Below are positions 27,748 through 36,648 of a stretch of 64,000 bases of DNA, one piece after another. This DNA comes from Gemmatimonadota bacterium (GTDB lineage: Bacteria > Gemmatimonadota > Gemmatimonadetes > Palauibacterales > Palauibacteraceae). Position numbers and translations under genes: made by a program. How positions within the stretch are numbered: position 1 is the stretch's first letter; each line of letters starts with the position of its first letter. The notes below the pieces were generated by a model, which was not told the DNA's origin, made no database searches, and was given only the letters and a program-made list of their open reading frames with translations. The stretch spans positions 19,543-83,542 of the forward strand of contig JAJEEM010000042.1 of assembly GCA_022820995.1 (NCBI GenBank). Reading direction: 5' to 3'.

Positions 27748-30700
27748 GTCGCCTCCGGATCCCGGTCGTACGCGAGGTTGGGCGAGAGGCGTCGCTCCGC
27801 CTCGGCGAGGGAGACCCCGCTCCGCTCGGCGTAGTCCTCCACCTGGTCGAGTCCGATGCGGCCGAGACCGAAGTAGCGGGCCTCCGGCCGCGCGAAGTAC
27901 CACCCGGACACCGAGGCGGCGGGGTGCATGGCGTAGTTCTCGGTGAGAGCGATCCCGATACGGCGCTCCACCTCGAGCAGGTCGAAGAGGAGCGCCTTCT
28001 GGGAGTGGTCGGGGCACGCCGGGTAGCCGGGGGCCGGCCGGATGCCGACGTAGCGCTCCGCGATCCGGGCTTCGTTGTCGAGCGCTTCGTCCCGGGCGTA
28101 TCCCCAGAGGTCCGTCCGCACGATCTCGTGCAGGCGCTCGGCCAGCCCCTCGGCGAGCCGGTCGGCGAGGGATTTCGCGAGGAGGCTCCGGTAATCGTCC
28201 GCCGTCGCCTCGAAGCGCGCGCAGAGCGCCTCCAGACCGATCCCTGCCGTCACGGCGAAGGCGCCGCTCCAATCGGCGGCGCCGGCCGCCTCGGGCAGGA
28301 CGAAATCGGCCAGGCTGACGTTCGCGCCGGCCGAGCGGTCCATCTGCTGCCGCAGGTGCGGCACCCGCAGCAGCTCGCGCCGGCCGCTTTCCGGGGAGAA
28401 GAGGACCAGGTCGTCCCCCCGCGCCGCGGCCGGATACAGCCCCGCGACCGCGCGCGCCGTCAGGGACCCGTCGGCGATGATCCGGTCGAGCAGCCCGCGG
28501 GCGTCATCGTACAGCGACCGCGCCGCCGCCCCCCGTTCGGGATGGTCGAGCAGTCCCGGGAAGCGACCCTTCATTTCCCAGGTCCGGAAGAAGGGAGTCC
28601 AGTCGATGTATTCGACCAGTTCCTCCAGCGGGAACGGGTCGTACACGTGCACGCCGGGTTCCCGGGGGGCCGGCACCGCCACGGCCGCGTCGACCGGGAG
28701 CCGGTTCGCGCGGGCCCGCTCGAGCGTCGCGAGCGGGCGCCTCCCGTCCCGGTACTCCGCCCGCACGCGCCGGTACTCGGCGCGCGTCCGCTCCACGAAG
28801 TCGGCTCCGCCGTCGTCGCCCAGCAGCTTCCCCACGACCCCGACGGCCCGCGAGGCGTCGAGCACGTGCACGGTCGCCCCCGAGTACCGCTCCTCGATCT
28901 TGACGGCGGTGTGCTTCCGGGAGGTCGTCGCGCCTCCGATGAGGAGCGGCACCGCGAACTCCTGCCGTTCCATCTCGCTCGCCACCCGCACCATCTCATC
29001 CAGCGACGGCGTGATCAGGCCGCTGAGCCCGATCACGTCCGCGCCGTGGGCCCTCGCCTCCGCAAGGATGCGGTCCGGGGGGACCATGACGCCGAGATCC
29101 ACGGTGTCGTAGCCGTTACACTGCAGCACGACGCCGACGATGTTCTTCCCGATGTCGTGGACGTCCCCCTTCACCGTCGCGAGGAGAATCGTCCCCTTCC
29201 CCTTCCGGACCACCCCTTCGGAACCCGGGTTCGCGCCCCCCTCGGAGGTCGCCAGTGCCGCCTTCTCCGCCTCGAGGTGAGGGACGAGGAAGGCGACGGC
29301 CCGCTTCATCACGCGCGCCGATTTCACGACCTGGGGCAGGAACATGCGACCGCTCCCGAACAGGTCGCCGACGCGGTTCATCCCCGCCATGAGCGGCCCC
29401 TCGATGACCTCGAGCGCTTTGCCGTACAGGAGACGGGCCTCCTCGGCGTCCTCTTCGATGTGTTCGACGATCCCCTCCACGAGCGCGTGCTCGAGCCGCG
29501 CCTCGACGCCCTCCGAACGCCAGGCGTCGTCCAGCCGGGTCTCGATCCCCTCGTCACGGATCCGGCCCGCGAGGTCCGTGAGCCGCTCTGTTGCGTCGGG
29601 CCGGCGGGCGAGCAGGACATCCTCCACCGCTTCGAGCAGTTCCGGGTCGATGTCGTCGTAGAGCGGAAGCCGCCCCGCGTTCACGATCCCCATGTCGAGT
29701 CCGGCCGCGATCGCGTGGTACAGGAAGGCCGTGTGCATCGCCTCCCTCACGGCGTCGTTTCCCCGATAGGAGAACGAGATGTTGCTGATTCCGCCGCTCG
29801 TCAGCGCGCCCGGGAGTTCGTTCTTGATCCGGCGGACGGCTTCGATGAAGGCGACCCCGTACTCGTCGTGCTCCTCGATTCCGGTCCCGACGGCGAAGAC
29901 GTTGGGATCGAAGATGATCTCCCCCGGGCGGAACCCGGCGCCGAGCAGGAGGCGGTAGGCGCGGGCGCAGATCTCCAGCTTGCGGTCCACCGTGTCCGCC
30001 TGTCCGCGTTCGTCGAAGGCCATGACGATGACACCGGCCCCGTAGCGGCGGATGGGGGCCGCCTGCTCGAGAAACGCCTCCTCTCCCTCCTTGAGCGAGA
30101 TCGAGTTCACGACCGCCCTTCCCTGCGTACACTTCAGCCCCGCCTCGATGACCTCCCAGCGCGAGGAGTCGATGACCGTCGGGACGCGGGCGATGTCGGG
30201 CTCCGCCGCGATGAGGTTCAGGAAGCGCGTCATCGCGGCCTCGGAGTCCAGGAGGCCCTCGTCCATGTTCACGTCGAGAAGCTGCGCGCCGTTCAGGACC
30301 TGGTCGCGCGCGACCTCGACCGCCTCGTCGAAATCGTCCTCCCGGATCAGCCGCGCGAAGCGGGCCGAGCCCGTGACGTTCGTGCGCTCGCCGATGTTCA
30401 CGAACAGCGTGTCGGGCCGGATCGCCAGCGGCTCGAGACCCGAGAAGCGGGGCAACGGCTCGATCGCGGGCACCGGCCGCGTCGGCACCCCGTTCATGCG
30501 ATCGGCGATCGCCCGGATGTGTTCCGGCTCCGTCCCGCAGCAGCCGCCGACGACGTTGAGGAGCCCGCGATCCGCGAAGTTCCCCAGCAAATCGGCCATG
30601 TGGGCGGGCGTATCGTCGTAGCCGCCGAACTCGTTCGGGAGGCCCGCGTTCGGGTGGCAGCTGACGGGGACGTCGGCCACCGCGGAGAGTTCGGCGACGT

Positions 30701-31499
30701 AGGGCTCGAGTTCCCCGGCTCCGAGCGCGCAGTTGAGACCGACGAAAAGGGGGTCGGCGTGACGGATCGAGAGCCAGAACGCCTCGACCGTCTGCCCCGA
30801 GAGCGTGCGTCCCGACAGGTCCGTGATCGTCCCCGACACGGCGATGGGGAGGGCCTCGCCAAGCTCCGCGCCGAGTTCGAGGATGCCATGGATCGCGGCC
30901 TTCGCGTTGAGCGTGTCGAACACCGTCTCGACGAGCAGCACGTCGGCGCCGCCCTCCAGCAGCCCCTCCGCCTGAGCGCGGTACGCGGCGGCCAGTTCAT
31001 CGAACGTGACGGCGCGAAAGGCGGGGTCCTCCACGTCCGGAGAGAGGGACGCCGTCCGGTTCGTCGGACCCAGGCTCCCGAGCACGAAGCGGGGACGGGT
31101 CGGGTCCCTGCGCGTGACGTCGTCGGCGGCCCGGCGTGCGAGCCGCGCGGCCGCCACGTTGAGTTCGCGGATCAGCCGCGCGTTGCCGTGTTCCGGCGAG
31201 ATGCCGTAGTCCGCCTGGGAGATGGCCTGGGCGTTGAAGGTGTTCGTCGTGATGAAATCGGCCCCGGCCTCCAGGTAGCTGCGGTGGAGGGACGCGATGT
31301 CGTCGGGACGGGTGAGGCACAGCACGTCGTGGTTCCCGAACAGAGGCCGGGGATGGTCCGCGAGCGGACCCGCGCGGTAGGCCGCCTCGTCGAGGTCAAG
31401 CCGCTGGATCATCGTTCCCGTGCCGCCATCCATCAGGAGGATGCGCCGATCGAGCGCCTCCCGAATCTGTGCGACCCGTTTTCTTCGGCCTTCGGACAC
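27744..31499 (-). CDS. metH: Cobalamin-dependent methionine synthase
   Basis: 1251-residue MetH. Domains: homocysteine-binding (about 10-325, zinc cysteines in FVGLNCALG and VVGGCCGT), pterin-binding (about 345-620, with [13 protein letters not shown]), B12 cap and cobalamin domain (about 650-890, His781 in [11 protein letters not shown] coordinates cobalt), and a C-terminal AdoMet reactivation domain (about 930-1240, ending with [14 protein letters not shown]). Length matches E. coli MetH (1227). The GTG at 31499 was chosen because GGGG lies 8 bases upstream, directly after an intrinsic terminator; other GTG/TTG codons upstream lie inside the riboswitch. Controlled by the SAM-II element. Confidence 0.95.
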   Translation of the reverse strand: MSEGRRKRVAQIREALDRRILLMDGGTGTMIQRLDLDEAAYRAGPLADHPRPLFGNHDVLCLTRPDDIASLHRSYLEAGADFITTNTFNAQAISQADYGISPEHGNARLIRELNVAAARLARRAADDVTRRDPTRPRFVLGSLGPTNRTASLSPDVEDPAFRAVTFDELAAAYRAQAEGLLEGGADVLLVETVFDTLNAKAAIHGILELGAELGEALPIAVSGTITDLSGRTLSGQTVEAFWLSIRHADPLFVGLNCALGAGELEPYVAELSAVADVPVSCHPNAGLPNEFGGYDDTPAHMADLLGNFADRGLLNVVGGCCGTEPEHIRAIADRMNGVPTRPVPAIEPLPRFSGLEPLAIRPDTLFVNIGERTNVTGSARFARLIREDDFDEAVEVARDQVLNGAQLLDVNMDEGLLDSEAAMTRFLNLIAAEPDIARVPTVIDSSRWEVIEAGLKCTQGRAVVNSISLKEGEEAFLEQAAPIRRYGAGVIVMAFDERGQADTVDRKLEICARAYRLLLGAGFRPGEIIFDPNVFAVGTGIEEHDEYGVAFIEAVRRIKNELPGALTSGGISNISFSYRGNDAVREAMHTAFLYHAIAAGLDMGIVNAGRLPLYDDIDPELLEAVEDVLLARRPDATERLTDLAGRIRDEGIETRLDDAWRSEGVEARLEHALVEGIVEHIEEDAEEARLLYGKALEVIEGPLMAGMNRVGDLFGSGRMFLPQVVKSARVMKRAVAFLVPHLEAEKAALATSEGGANPGSEGVVRKGKGTILLATVKGDVHDIGKNIVGVVLQCNGYDTVDLGVMVPPDRILAEARAHGADVIGLSGLITPSLDEMVRVASEMERQEFAVPLLIGGATTSRKHTAVKIEERYSGATVHVLDASRAVGVVGKLLGDDGGADFVERTRAEYRRVRAEYRDGRRPLATLERARANRLPVDAAVAVPAPREPGVHVYDPFPLEELVEYIDWTPFFRTWEMKGRFPGLLDHPERGAAARSLYDDARGLLDRIIADGSLTARAVAGLYPAAARGDDLVLFSPESGRRELLRVPHLRQQMDRSAGANVSLADFVLPEAAGAADWSGAFAVTAGIGLEALCARFEATADDYRSLLAKSLADRLAEGLAERLHEIVRTDLWGYARDEALDNEARIAERYVGIRPAPGYPACPDHSQKALLFDLLEVERRIGIALTENYAMHPAASVSGWYFARPEARYFGLGRIGLDQVEDYAERSGVSLAEAERRLSPNLAYDRDPEAT

Positions 31500-31511
31500 G
31501 ACGTTCACCCC

Positions 31512-31548
31512 AAAAAAAAGCCCGGCCGCCAAAGAATCGCGCCCGGGG
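31512..31548 (-). terminator. Intrinsic terminator of the metH leader
   Basis: On the minus strand a GC-rich stem-loop (CCCGG..CCGGG closing an inner CGC/GCG stem) is followed by eight T residues at 31519-31512. It lies between the SAM-II aptamer and the metH ribosome site, so it can act as the expression platform. TAAAGAGCC (31560-31552) at the 3' end of the aptamer can pair with GGC plus T-run bases at 31522-31514, giving a plausible antiterminator. Confidence 0.8.
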
Positions 31549-31551
31549 CGT

Positions 31552-31617
31552 GGCTCTTTAGCGATTGTTTTGCGTGGCTGCAATCCGCCTCAAATCACCA
31601 CGTCCGGGTTCCCCCGG
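31552..31617 (-). promoter_or_regulatory. SAM-II riboswitch
   Basis: Minus-strand leader of metH. It matches the SAM-II (metA motif) aptamer: P1 arms CGTGG (31602-31598) and CCACG (31577-31573), TGATTT directly after the first arm, the conserved TTGCA before the second arm, and GCTAAA near the 3' end (31562-31557) that forms the pseudoknot around S-adenosylmethionine. A short CCGGG-GGAA-CCCGG hairpin (31617-31604) precedes it. High SAM should stabilise the fold and favour the downstream terminator, shutting off metH and the fusion gene. Confidence 0.88.
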
Positions 31618-31706
31618 CGAACCTGAAACTAGCGCTCTTGCAACGCCGACGAAACTTGAATCGGACACCATTAAACGATGTCGCGCGAAGATGTGTCTGG
31701 CCTTAC

Positions 31707-34505
31707 ATGAAAAACTGGCGCCTGGCGGGCCGCGCGGTGCTCCTCCCCGCGGCTCTCGCGATAAACGGAGTGGGGTGGGGGCTTCACGGGCAGCAGGAGG
31801 GGCTCTCACCGCCCGAAGGACCCGAGGCGACCGTCTTCAGCGGAGGCGTGCGCCCGGCGGCCGTGGACGCGGTGCGTCGCGAGGGCGCGCTCTCGATCGA
31901 CGGCCGGCTCGACGATCCGGCATGGCAGCCGGCCCCCATCATCACCGACTTCGTCCAGGGCGTCCCGCTGGAGGGCGCGGAGCCGTCCGAGCCGACCGAG
32001 GTCCGGGTCGTGTTCGACGACGGCGCGCTCTACGTCGCCGCCCGCATGTACGAGAGCGACCCGAGCGTGATCCGGGCGCGCCTCACCCGTCGGGATGAAA
32101 GGGGTTCCTTCGATTCCTTCAAGCTCTCCCTCGATCCGAACCGGGACGGGCTGACCGGCTACGAGTTCGAGGTCAGCGCCGCCGGCGCCGAGACGGACCG
32201 TTACCTGTTCGGCGATACCCAGGAAGACGTGAACTGGGACGCGATCTGGGACTCCGCGGTGCAGGTCGACGACCTCGGGTGGACGGTCGAGATGCGGATT
32301 CCGCTCTCGCAGATCCGCTACGAGGCCCGCGCCGGCATGCAGACGTGGGGCATCAACTTCGAGCGGCGGCGTCTCGAAACGAACGAGACGGACTACTTCG
32401 CCCTGCAGTCGCGCACGACGCGCGGGCGCGTGAGCCAGTTCGGCACCATCGACGGGCTCCAGCTCGCGAGCGCGAGCCGCAGGTTCGAGGTTCGGCCCTT
32501 CGCCGTCTCCCAGTACCACACCGCCCCGGCGACGCCCGGAAACCCGCTGTTCGACGGGACCGAGATGGAGCCTCGCGGCGGTCTCGACATGAGCATGGGG
32601 ATCGGCTCCGCCTTCAGCCTCGATGCGACGGTCTACCCCGACTTCGGCCAGGTGGAGGTGGATCCCGAGGTCATCAACCTCACGGCCTTCGAGACCTTCT
32701 TCCCCGAGAAGCGTCCCTTCTTCGTGCGCGACGCGCAGATCTTCACCTTCGCGGGCTCGCGCGGCGGCCGCATGGGCGGCGGGAAGGCGCTCTTCTTCAG
32801 CCGCCGGATCGGACGGGAACCGCGAGGGTCCGGGCCCTACGACGCGGACTTCCACGAAGCGCCCCACCTCACGTCGATCCTGGGAGCCGCGAAGCTCACG
32901 GGCAGAACCCGGAGCGGCCTCTCCGTAGGCGCCCTGGCGGCGGTCACCGGACAGGAGATGGGGCAGGCGTTTTTTGCCCGGGATGATTCCCTGGGAAGGT
33001 TCGTCGCCGAGCCCCAGGCCGAGCATGCGGTCGTTCGGCTGCAGCAGGACTTCCGCGGGGGTGCGAGCAAGGTCGGCGTCATCGGGACCGGACTCAAACG
33101 GGAACTCCCGGGCGATGAGTCGTTCGATTTCCTCCCCTCGGAGGCGTTCAGCTTCGGACTCGACTTCGAACATCAGTGGGGCGGGGCCCGCGGTCGCGAT
33201 TTTCGCCTGTGGGGCTTCTATTCGGGCAGTCTCGTCCAGGGTTCGAGCGAGGCCCTCACGCGGCTTCAGCGGAATCCGACCCACTACTTCCAGCGCCCCG
33301 ACGCGACGTACCTCGCGGTCGACTCCACCGCCACTTCCATGTTCGGGAGCGACTGGCGGGTGCAGCTCGAGAAGGAGGGCGAGCACTGGACCTGGGGCAC
33401 ATGGGCGGGCCAGCAGACGCCGGGCTTCGAGGTCAACGACTTCGGTTTCCTCACCAGTGGCGAGCGGCTCGACGTGGGGGCCCGCATCGGATACCGGGAG
33501 ATCAGGCCGGGCAACCTGTTCCGGAACTACAACATCAGCCTCTTCACCTTTCACAATTTCCGTCATTCGCTGCTGGAGAAGGTGCGGGGTCCGGACCATT
33601 TCCGCCGGTCCTACGACACGGGCGCGGCGTGGATGAGCGGCAGGTTCACCTTCCTCAACAACTGGGCGTTCAACCTCAACTTCTCCTATTCGCCGGAATC
33701 GCAGTCCGACACGCAGACCCGCGGCGGTCCGCTCATGACGGAACCCGCCGAGTTCAACGTGCGGGTGGACGCGAACACGGATCGGAGCCGGTCGTTCCAC
33801 GTGTCGCCGCGCTTCTCGTACCGCGTGGCGGCGCAGGGACGGGGGCACGACTTCAACACGGGCCTGAACATCTCCTACCGGCCGCTTCCGAACTGGCGGT
33901 TCTCGCTGAACCCGAACTACACGGACAGGCGGGATGCGGCGCAGTACGTGACGCGGACGAGCACCCTCGACTACCTGCCGACATACGGGACGCGATACCT
34001 GTTCGGAGACCTCCAGCGTACGGGATTCTCGATGGAGACCCGGCTGAACGTGTCCTTCACGCCCGACATCAGCCTCCAGCTCTATGCGCAGCCGCTCCTC
34101 ACCGCGGGCGACTATCTCGGCTATCGACAGCTGGAGGCCCCCGGATCGTTCGACTTCGTCGAATACGCCGAGGGGCGGGCCTACCGCTTCAACGGCGTCG
34201 TGACCGGCTGCACGGACGGGACGACGTGCGCCTTCGACGGTTCGCGCTACTTCGACTTCGACGGCGACGGCACGCTGGACTACTCCACCCGCGACCGCGA
34301 CTTCAACATTCGTTCGCTGCGCGGCAACGCCGTGTTCCGCTGGGAGTATCGCCCGGGTTCCGAACTCTTCCTCGTGTGGCAGCACGCGCGCCGCGAGAGC
34401 GTCCTGCTCGGCAATTTCGACCTCAATCGAGACCTGGAAGGGTTGTTCTTCGCGCCGGCGGAGAACGTCTTCATCGTCAAGGTGAGTCACTACCTCTCCA
34501 TCTGA
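31707..34505 (+). CDS. Exported DUF5916 protein with CBM9-like N-terminal domain
   Basis: 932-residue protein with a signal peptide (residues 1-28) from MKNWRLAGRAVLL. Residues about 55-235 form a CBM9-like beta-sandwich (SIDGRLDDPAWQPAPIITDF opening, VRVVFDDGALYVAARMYE). The remainder is DUF5916, with VEVDPEVINLTAFETFFPEKRPFF as its clearest block and a long series of amphipathic strands ending in VKVSHYLSI, so an outer-membrane barrel is likely. Common in Gemmatimonadota and Bacteroidetes; role unknown, possibly glycan-related import or attachment. Divergent from metH. Confidence 0.88.
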   Translation: MKNWRLAGRAVLLPAALAINGVGWGLHGQQEGLSPPEGPEATVFSGGVRPAAVDAVRREGALSIDGRLDDPAWQPAPIITDFVQGVPLEGAEPSEPTEVRVVFDDGALYVAARMYESDPSVIRARLTRRDERGSFDSFKLSLDPNRDGLTGYEFEVSAAGAETDRYLFGDTQEDVNWDAIWDSAVQVDDLGWTVEMRIPLSQIRYEARAGMQTWGINFERRRLETNETDYFALQSRTTRGRVSQFGTIDGLQLASASRRFEVRPFAVSQYHTAPATPGNPLFDGTEMEPRGGLDMSMGIGSAFSLDATVYPDFGQVEVDPEVINLTAFETFFPEKRPFFVRDAQIFTFAGSRGGRMGGGKALFFSRRIGREPRGSGPYDADFHEAPHLTSILGAAKLTGRTRSGLSVGALAAVTGQEMGQAFFARDDSLGRFVAEPQAEHAVVRLQQDFRGGASKVGVIGTGLKRELPGDESFDFLPSEAFSFGLDFEHQWGGARGRDFRLWGFYSGSLVQGSSEALTRLQRNPTHYFQRPDATYLAVDSTATSMFGSDWRVQLEKEGEHWTWGTWAGQQTPGFEVNDFGFLTSGERLDVGARIGYREIRPGNLFRNYNISLFTFHNFRHSLLEKVRGPDHFRRSYDTGAAWMSGRFTFLNNWAFNLNFSYSPESQSDTQTRGGPLMTEPAEFNVRVDANTDRSRSFHVSPRFSYRVAAQGRGHDFNTGLNISYRPLPNWRFSLNPNYTDRRDAAQYVTRTSTLDYLPTYGTRYLFGDLQRTGFSMETRLNVSFTPDISLQLYAQPLLTAGDYLGYRQLEAPGSFDFVEYAEGRAYRFNGVVTGCTDGTTCAFDGSRYFDFDGDGTLDYSTRDRDFNIRSLRGNAVFRWEYRPGSELFLVWQHARRESVLLGNFDLNRDLEGLFFAPAENVFIVKVSHYLSI

Positions 34506-34681
34506 CCTCTCCCGCCGGGCCCGGATTCTGGCGCGACCGGTGCGGCAACGGCTAACGTCCCGCTACCCGACCGGGTCTTCCCGCGCTTCCGGACCCCGAT
34601 CCGTACGGGGCGCCCGTGACAGGGCCGGAACGGGCCCGGGCAATCAGTTGCGGAGCGACCCACCCCACGGAGCCGAGCGCC

Positions 34682-35839
34682 TTGTCGACGAGTCCTCTGT
34701 GCCTGACGGACGTCACGCTGCGGGAGATCGAACTCCCGCTTCGGGAGCGGTTCATCATCTCTTCCGGATGGGTCGAGAACCGCCGGATCCTTCTGCTCGA
34801 ACTCCGCGACGAGAGCGGCGCCACGGCCTGGTCGGAGTGCGTGTGCGGGGAGGAGCCGAACTATTCCCCCGAGACCGTGGACACGGCGCGGCTGGCGTTG
34901 CGGCGATGGCTGCTGCCGCGGGTGCTGGGGCGGGAACTCGAGGGCCCGGAGGCGGTCAAGCCCCTTCTGGACGCGGGCGTTCAGGGTCACCCGATGGCCA
35001 AGGCCGCGATCGAGATGGGAATCTGGGGCCTGAGCGCCGAAGTCGGGGGCGTCTCGCTGTCGAAACTCGTCGGCGGGACCCGGGACCGGGTGGCGACGGG
35101 CATCTCGCTCGGCCTCCAGCCTTCGCCCGCCGCCCTCGTCGAGAAGGCGCGGCAGGCGGTCGACCAGGGCTACGGAAAGGTCAAGCTCAAGATCAGCCCG
35201 GAGAAGGACATCGAGTACGTCGCGACGGTGCGCGAGGCGCTGGGGCCCGACCGTGACCTCGCCGTCGACGCGAACGCCGCGTACACGCTGGACGACGCGG
35301 ACCGCCTGGCGGAACTCGACGCGTTCGGCCTGATCATGATCGAGCAGCCGCTGGCGGCCGGCGACCTCGTGCGCCATGCCCGTCTCCAGGAACGGCTCTC
35401 CACCCCCGTCTGCCTCGACGAGTCGATCGTGGACCCGGCGTCATGCGAGGACATGCTGGCGCTCGGCAGCGGGCGGATCGTGAACATCAAGCCGGGCCGC
35501 GTCGGCGGATTCCGGAACTCCCGGAAGATCCACGACATTTCGGCACGGGCCGGGGTTCCGGTCTGGTGCGGGGGGATGCTCGAGAGCGGGATCGGGCGGG
35601 CCTACAACGTCGCGCTGGCTTCGATGCCGAACTTCCGGCTTCCCGGCGACCTGTCGCCGAGCGCCCGCTACTGGGAACGCGACATCGTCACCCCGGAGTG
35701 GACGATGAGCGCGGATGGCTTCGTGACGGTGCCGCGCGACCGGCCCGGGATCGGCGTCGAGGTGAACGTCGCGCGCGTGGAAGCGCTGACGCGACGGAGC
35801 GAGACGATCGCCGCCGCCGGCGTCCGCGTTCCGGCGTGA
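34682..35839 (+). CDS. menC: o-Succinylbenzoate synthase / N-succinylamino-acid racemase (enolase superfamily)
   Basis: 385 residues from a TTG preceded by GGAG at 9 bases; a GTG at 34616 would add 22 residues with no domain content. It is a muconate-lactonising subgroup enolase. Catalytic residues (numbered from the TTG) are Lys168 and Lys170 (KVKLKIS), metal ligands Asp196, Glu221 and Asp246, and Lys270 (NIKPGRVGG). The subgroup covers menaquinone-pathway OSBS and N-succinylamino-acid racemase. The coupled GNAT gene downstream matches the racemase neighbourhood known from Geobacillus and Deinococcus, so either or both activities are possible. Confidence 0.88.
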   Translation: MSTSPLCLTDVTLREIELPLRERFIISSGWVENRRILLLELRDESGATAWSECVCGEEPNYSPETVDTARLALRRWLLPRVLGRELEGPEAVKPLLDAGVQGHPMAKAAIEMGIWGLSAEVGGVSLSKLVGGTRDRVATGISLGLQPSPAALVEKARQAVDQGYGKVKLKISPEKDIEYVATVREALGPDRDLAVDANAAYTLDDADRLAELDAFGLIMIEQPLAAGDLVRHARLQERLSTPVCLDESIVDPASCEDMLALGSGRIVNIKPGRVGGFRNSRKIHDISARAGVPVWCGGMLESGIGRAYNVALASMPNFRLPGDLSPSARYWERDIVTPEWTMSADGFVTVPRDRPGIGVEVNVARVEALTRRSETIAAAGVRVPA

Positions 35840-36648
35840 TGGAGTTTCGCGCGCTCGAGACGCTCGAGGAGTGGCGTGCCTGCGTACGGCTTCAGGAGAT
35901 GACGTGGGGCGAGGGGTTCGCCGACATCGTTCCCGCGTCCGTCCTCCAGGTCTCGCGGAAGATCGGCGGCTTTGCGGGCGGAGCGTTCGAGGACGGGCGC
36001 ATGATCGGCTTCGTCTATTCCCTGCTTGGACGGTTCGAGGGCGTCCCGTCCCACTGGTCGCACATGCTGGCCGTCGAGCCGGCCGCGCGCGGGCGGGGCC
36101 TGGGCCGCGACCTGAAGCTCTTTCAGCGGGAGTCTGTCCGTTCCGACGGCATCCGCACCATCTTCTGGACGTACGACCCAATGGTCGCGCGCAACGCACA
36201 CTTGAACCTGAACCGGCTCGGTGCGACGGTGCTTCGCTACGCGCCGAACATGTACGGCGCGGATACGGGGAGCCCCTTGCACGCGGGGGGGGAAACCGAC
36301 CGGTTCATCGTGCGCTGGGATCTCGACGGCCCGGAGACCCGCCGGGCCCTCGACGACGGATCCCGGCGCTCTGCCCGGCGGCTCCACGTGCCGCTTCCGG
36401 ATCCGGCCTGCGTGGTGCCCCGGCCGGGAGGGGGCGGGGCGGCGGATGTCGGACTGCCCGGCGGCGACGAGGTCTTCGTCGAGGTTCCGGCGGATGTCGA
36501 ATCGCTGCCACCCGACGGGTCGCTCGTGCGGTGGCGCGAAACGGTGCGGGACGCGTTCCTGGCCTATCTCAGGAGGGGATATGCGGTGGAGAGCCTTGTC
36601 AGAAATCCCTCGGCGAACCGGTGTTTCTATGTCCTGCGCCGCAGCTGA
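35839..36648 (+). CDS. GNAT-family acyltransferase
   Basis: 269-residue GNAT-type acyltransferase with the acyl-CoA motif LAVEPAARGRGLGRDLK (about 75-91). The C-terminal part beyond residue 130 is an extra domain, as in the COG3375-like group. The ATG overlaps the stop of the enolase gene (TGATG), so the two are made together. In N-succinylamino-acid racemase operons the GNAT neighbour succinylates D-amino acids; that role is inferred from the pairing, not shown by the sequence. Confidence 0.82.
   Translation: MEFRALETLEEWRACVRLQEMTWGEGFADIVPASVLQVSRKIGGFAGGAFEDGRMIGFVYSLLGRFEGVPSHWSHMLAVEPAARGRGLGRDLKLFQRESVRSDGIRTIFWTYDPMVARNAHLNLNRLGATVLRYAPNMYGADTGSPLHAGGETDRFIVRWDLDGPETRRALDDGSRRSARRLHVPLPDPACVVPRPGGGGAADVGLPGGDEVFVEVPADVESLPPDGSLVRWRETVRDAFLAYLRRGYAVESLVRNPSANRCFYVLRRS

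Noticed and set aside
27924..31706. Very long open frame on the plus strand opposite metH
   Set aside because: It is the antisense shadow of the metH operon in high-GC DNA. Only the part from 31707 onward encodes a real protein (DUF5916), which has its own start and signal peptide.
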